The notes beneath the pieces are model-generated. The model was not told where the DNA came from, ran no database searches, and worked only from the letters and a program-made list of their open reading frames with translations. From Qipengyuania proteolytica (GTDB taxonomy: Bacteria > Pseudomonadota > Alphaproteobacteria > Sphingomonadales > Sphingomonadaceae), in the NCBI RefSeq assembly GCF_019711565.1, contig NZ_JAIGNN010000002.1, positions 1 through 64,000 on the forward strand: DNA of 64,000 nt. The letters are read 5' to 3'. Made by a program: the position numbers and the translations under genes. Positions 63,400-64,000 of this stretch are shown in pieces (within the stretch, counting starts at the first letter, position 1; the number at the start of each line of letters is the position of its first letter).

Positions 63400-64000
63400 T
63401 GCGGGTTGTCCGCCGGTGCGGATGGGGTCTCGCCGGATGTGGCTGGAGCGATCGGGTCAGCCGCTCCGGAAGACCGGCTGACTTCTTCCGGTGAGCGCGT
63501 GTCGACGCGGGAGGGATTGGATTCCTCGGCAATACTTTCGGGTTGTCGCGCCGCCACGCGCGCCTCGGCTTCGACCTGGTCGAAGATATCCTCGTCCCGC
63601 GATGGTGCGGGCGGTACTGCTTCGCCCTTCGCCGCGGCATATGCCCGGTACTTGGCATCGAGACGCTGCTGCGCCGTACCGCCCCACTGCTCCTCCAGGG
63701 GACGGAGCGCGTCCATCCCCTTTGCCGGATCGAACAGGAAAGTCATGACGTCGCGCGCGATGGGATAGGCTGCGCCGGAACCGCCGCCGTGTTCGATTAC
63801 CACAACTCCAGCATACTTCGGCTTGTCGAACGGAGCGAAGAACACGAACAGGCCGTGATCGCGATATTTCCACGGCCCGGTCTTGCCGTTCGACACGCTG
63901 AGCGACACGACCTGCGCCGTGCCGGTCTTGCCGGCCATCTTGATGTCGTCGAACGGCAGCCGTGCGCGTCCGGCGGTACCCGGGCCGTTGACCACGTCGC
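63396..64000 (-). CDS. mrdA: Penicillin-binding protein 2, C-terminal part (runs off the right edge)
   Basis: Only about 201 codons are inside the window, open at base 64000. The transpeptidase box KTGTAQ (KTG motif) is followed by GPWKYRDHGLFVFFAPFDKPKY and VVIEHGGGSGAAYPIARDVM, typical of the end of PBP2. After the catalytic domain there is an unusual tail of about 100 residues, Pro/Ser/Glu-rich and low in complexity (PPAPSRDEDIF, PADNPQ at the end), without known motif. It is directly coupled to rodA. Confidence 0.93.
   Translation of the reverse strand, partial: DVVNGPGTAGRARLPFDDIKMAGKTGTAQVVSLSVSNGKTGPWKYRDHGLFVFFAPFDKPKYAGVVVIEHGGGSGAAYPIARDVMTFLFDPAKGMDALRPLEEQWGGTAQQRLDAKYRAYAAAKGEAVPPAPSRDEDIFDQVEAEARVAARQPESIAEESNPSRVDTRSPEEVSRSSGAADPIAPATSGETPSAPADNPQ

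Overview
This is a continuous, GC-rich stretch of bacterial chromosome, densely packed with genes on both strands and with almost no spacer longer than 250 bases. The gene content points to an alphaproteobacterium of the order Sphingomonadales, most likely the Erythrobacteraceae. The evidence is a chromosomal set typical of that group: an orphan ParA beside rpiB-glyA-nrdR-trmJ, yqeY-dnaG-rpoD, a Coq4-like protein, a carotenoid cleavage oxygenase, DUF4170, DUF2177, DUF3052 and DUF6151 proteins, and a leuA of the long DGNQAI type. Two short repeats of a kind common in these genomes also occur. There is no prophage, insertion sequence, CRISPR array or plasmid backbone. All assignments come from reading the sequence; no database was searched.

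Layout. 1-8.3 kb: tRNA-Glu, recJ, a flavodoxin-like protein, an unknown protein paired with a free-standing AHH-type nuclease domain, a nitronate monooxygenase, an amidohydrolase and an exported S9 peptidase. 8.4-20 kb: branched-chain amino-acid synthesis, with leuA behind a probable leader peptide and miaA-ilvB-orf99-ilvN-ilvC-DUF6151 in one direction. Between them lie a thioesterase/epoxide hydrolase pair, a lactate-dehydrogenase-type FMN enzyme and YceI. 20-28 kb: serB, a Coq4-like gene, a nitroreductase, purL with DUF3052, two membrane proteins, then xseB-ispA-coaD. 28-37 kb: an exported cyclophilin, queA, a TetR-controlled carotenoid oxygenase with an ABC exporter, two exported beta-barrel-type proteins, tgt and an M50 protein.

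37-47.8 kb: rpsD, chorismate mutase, trmJ-nrdR, glyA-rpiB, parA, rpoD-dnaG, a lipoprotein and yqeY. 47.9-53.4 kb: carA and carB separated by an AT-richer small gene, then greA. 53.4-57.3 kb: a four-gene envelope cluster resembling yqjD/yqjE and, divergently, eno. 57.3-64 kb: a phosphotransferase with a CrtC/tocopherol-cyclase-like partner, a riboflavin operon (ribBA*-ribH-EamA transporter), tRNA-Lys, rodA and the end of a PBP2 gene that runs off the right edge.

The most unusual locus is the riboflavin operon. Its first gene has a helix-turn-helix domain in front of RibB, and its RibA half has lost the zinc cysteines. Two matching palindromes (TCACAT-N3/4-ATGTGA) sit about three helical turns apart directly upstream. 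This looks like a biosynthetic enzyme that represses its own operon. Other points worth checking are the leuA leader peptide with alternative RNA pairings, the small genes inside the ilvBN and carAB operons, the shared leader motif in front of two exported-protein genes, and the carotenoid oxygenase-exporter unit.
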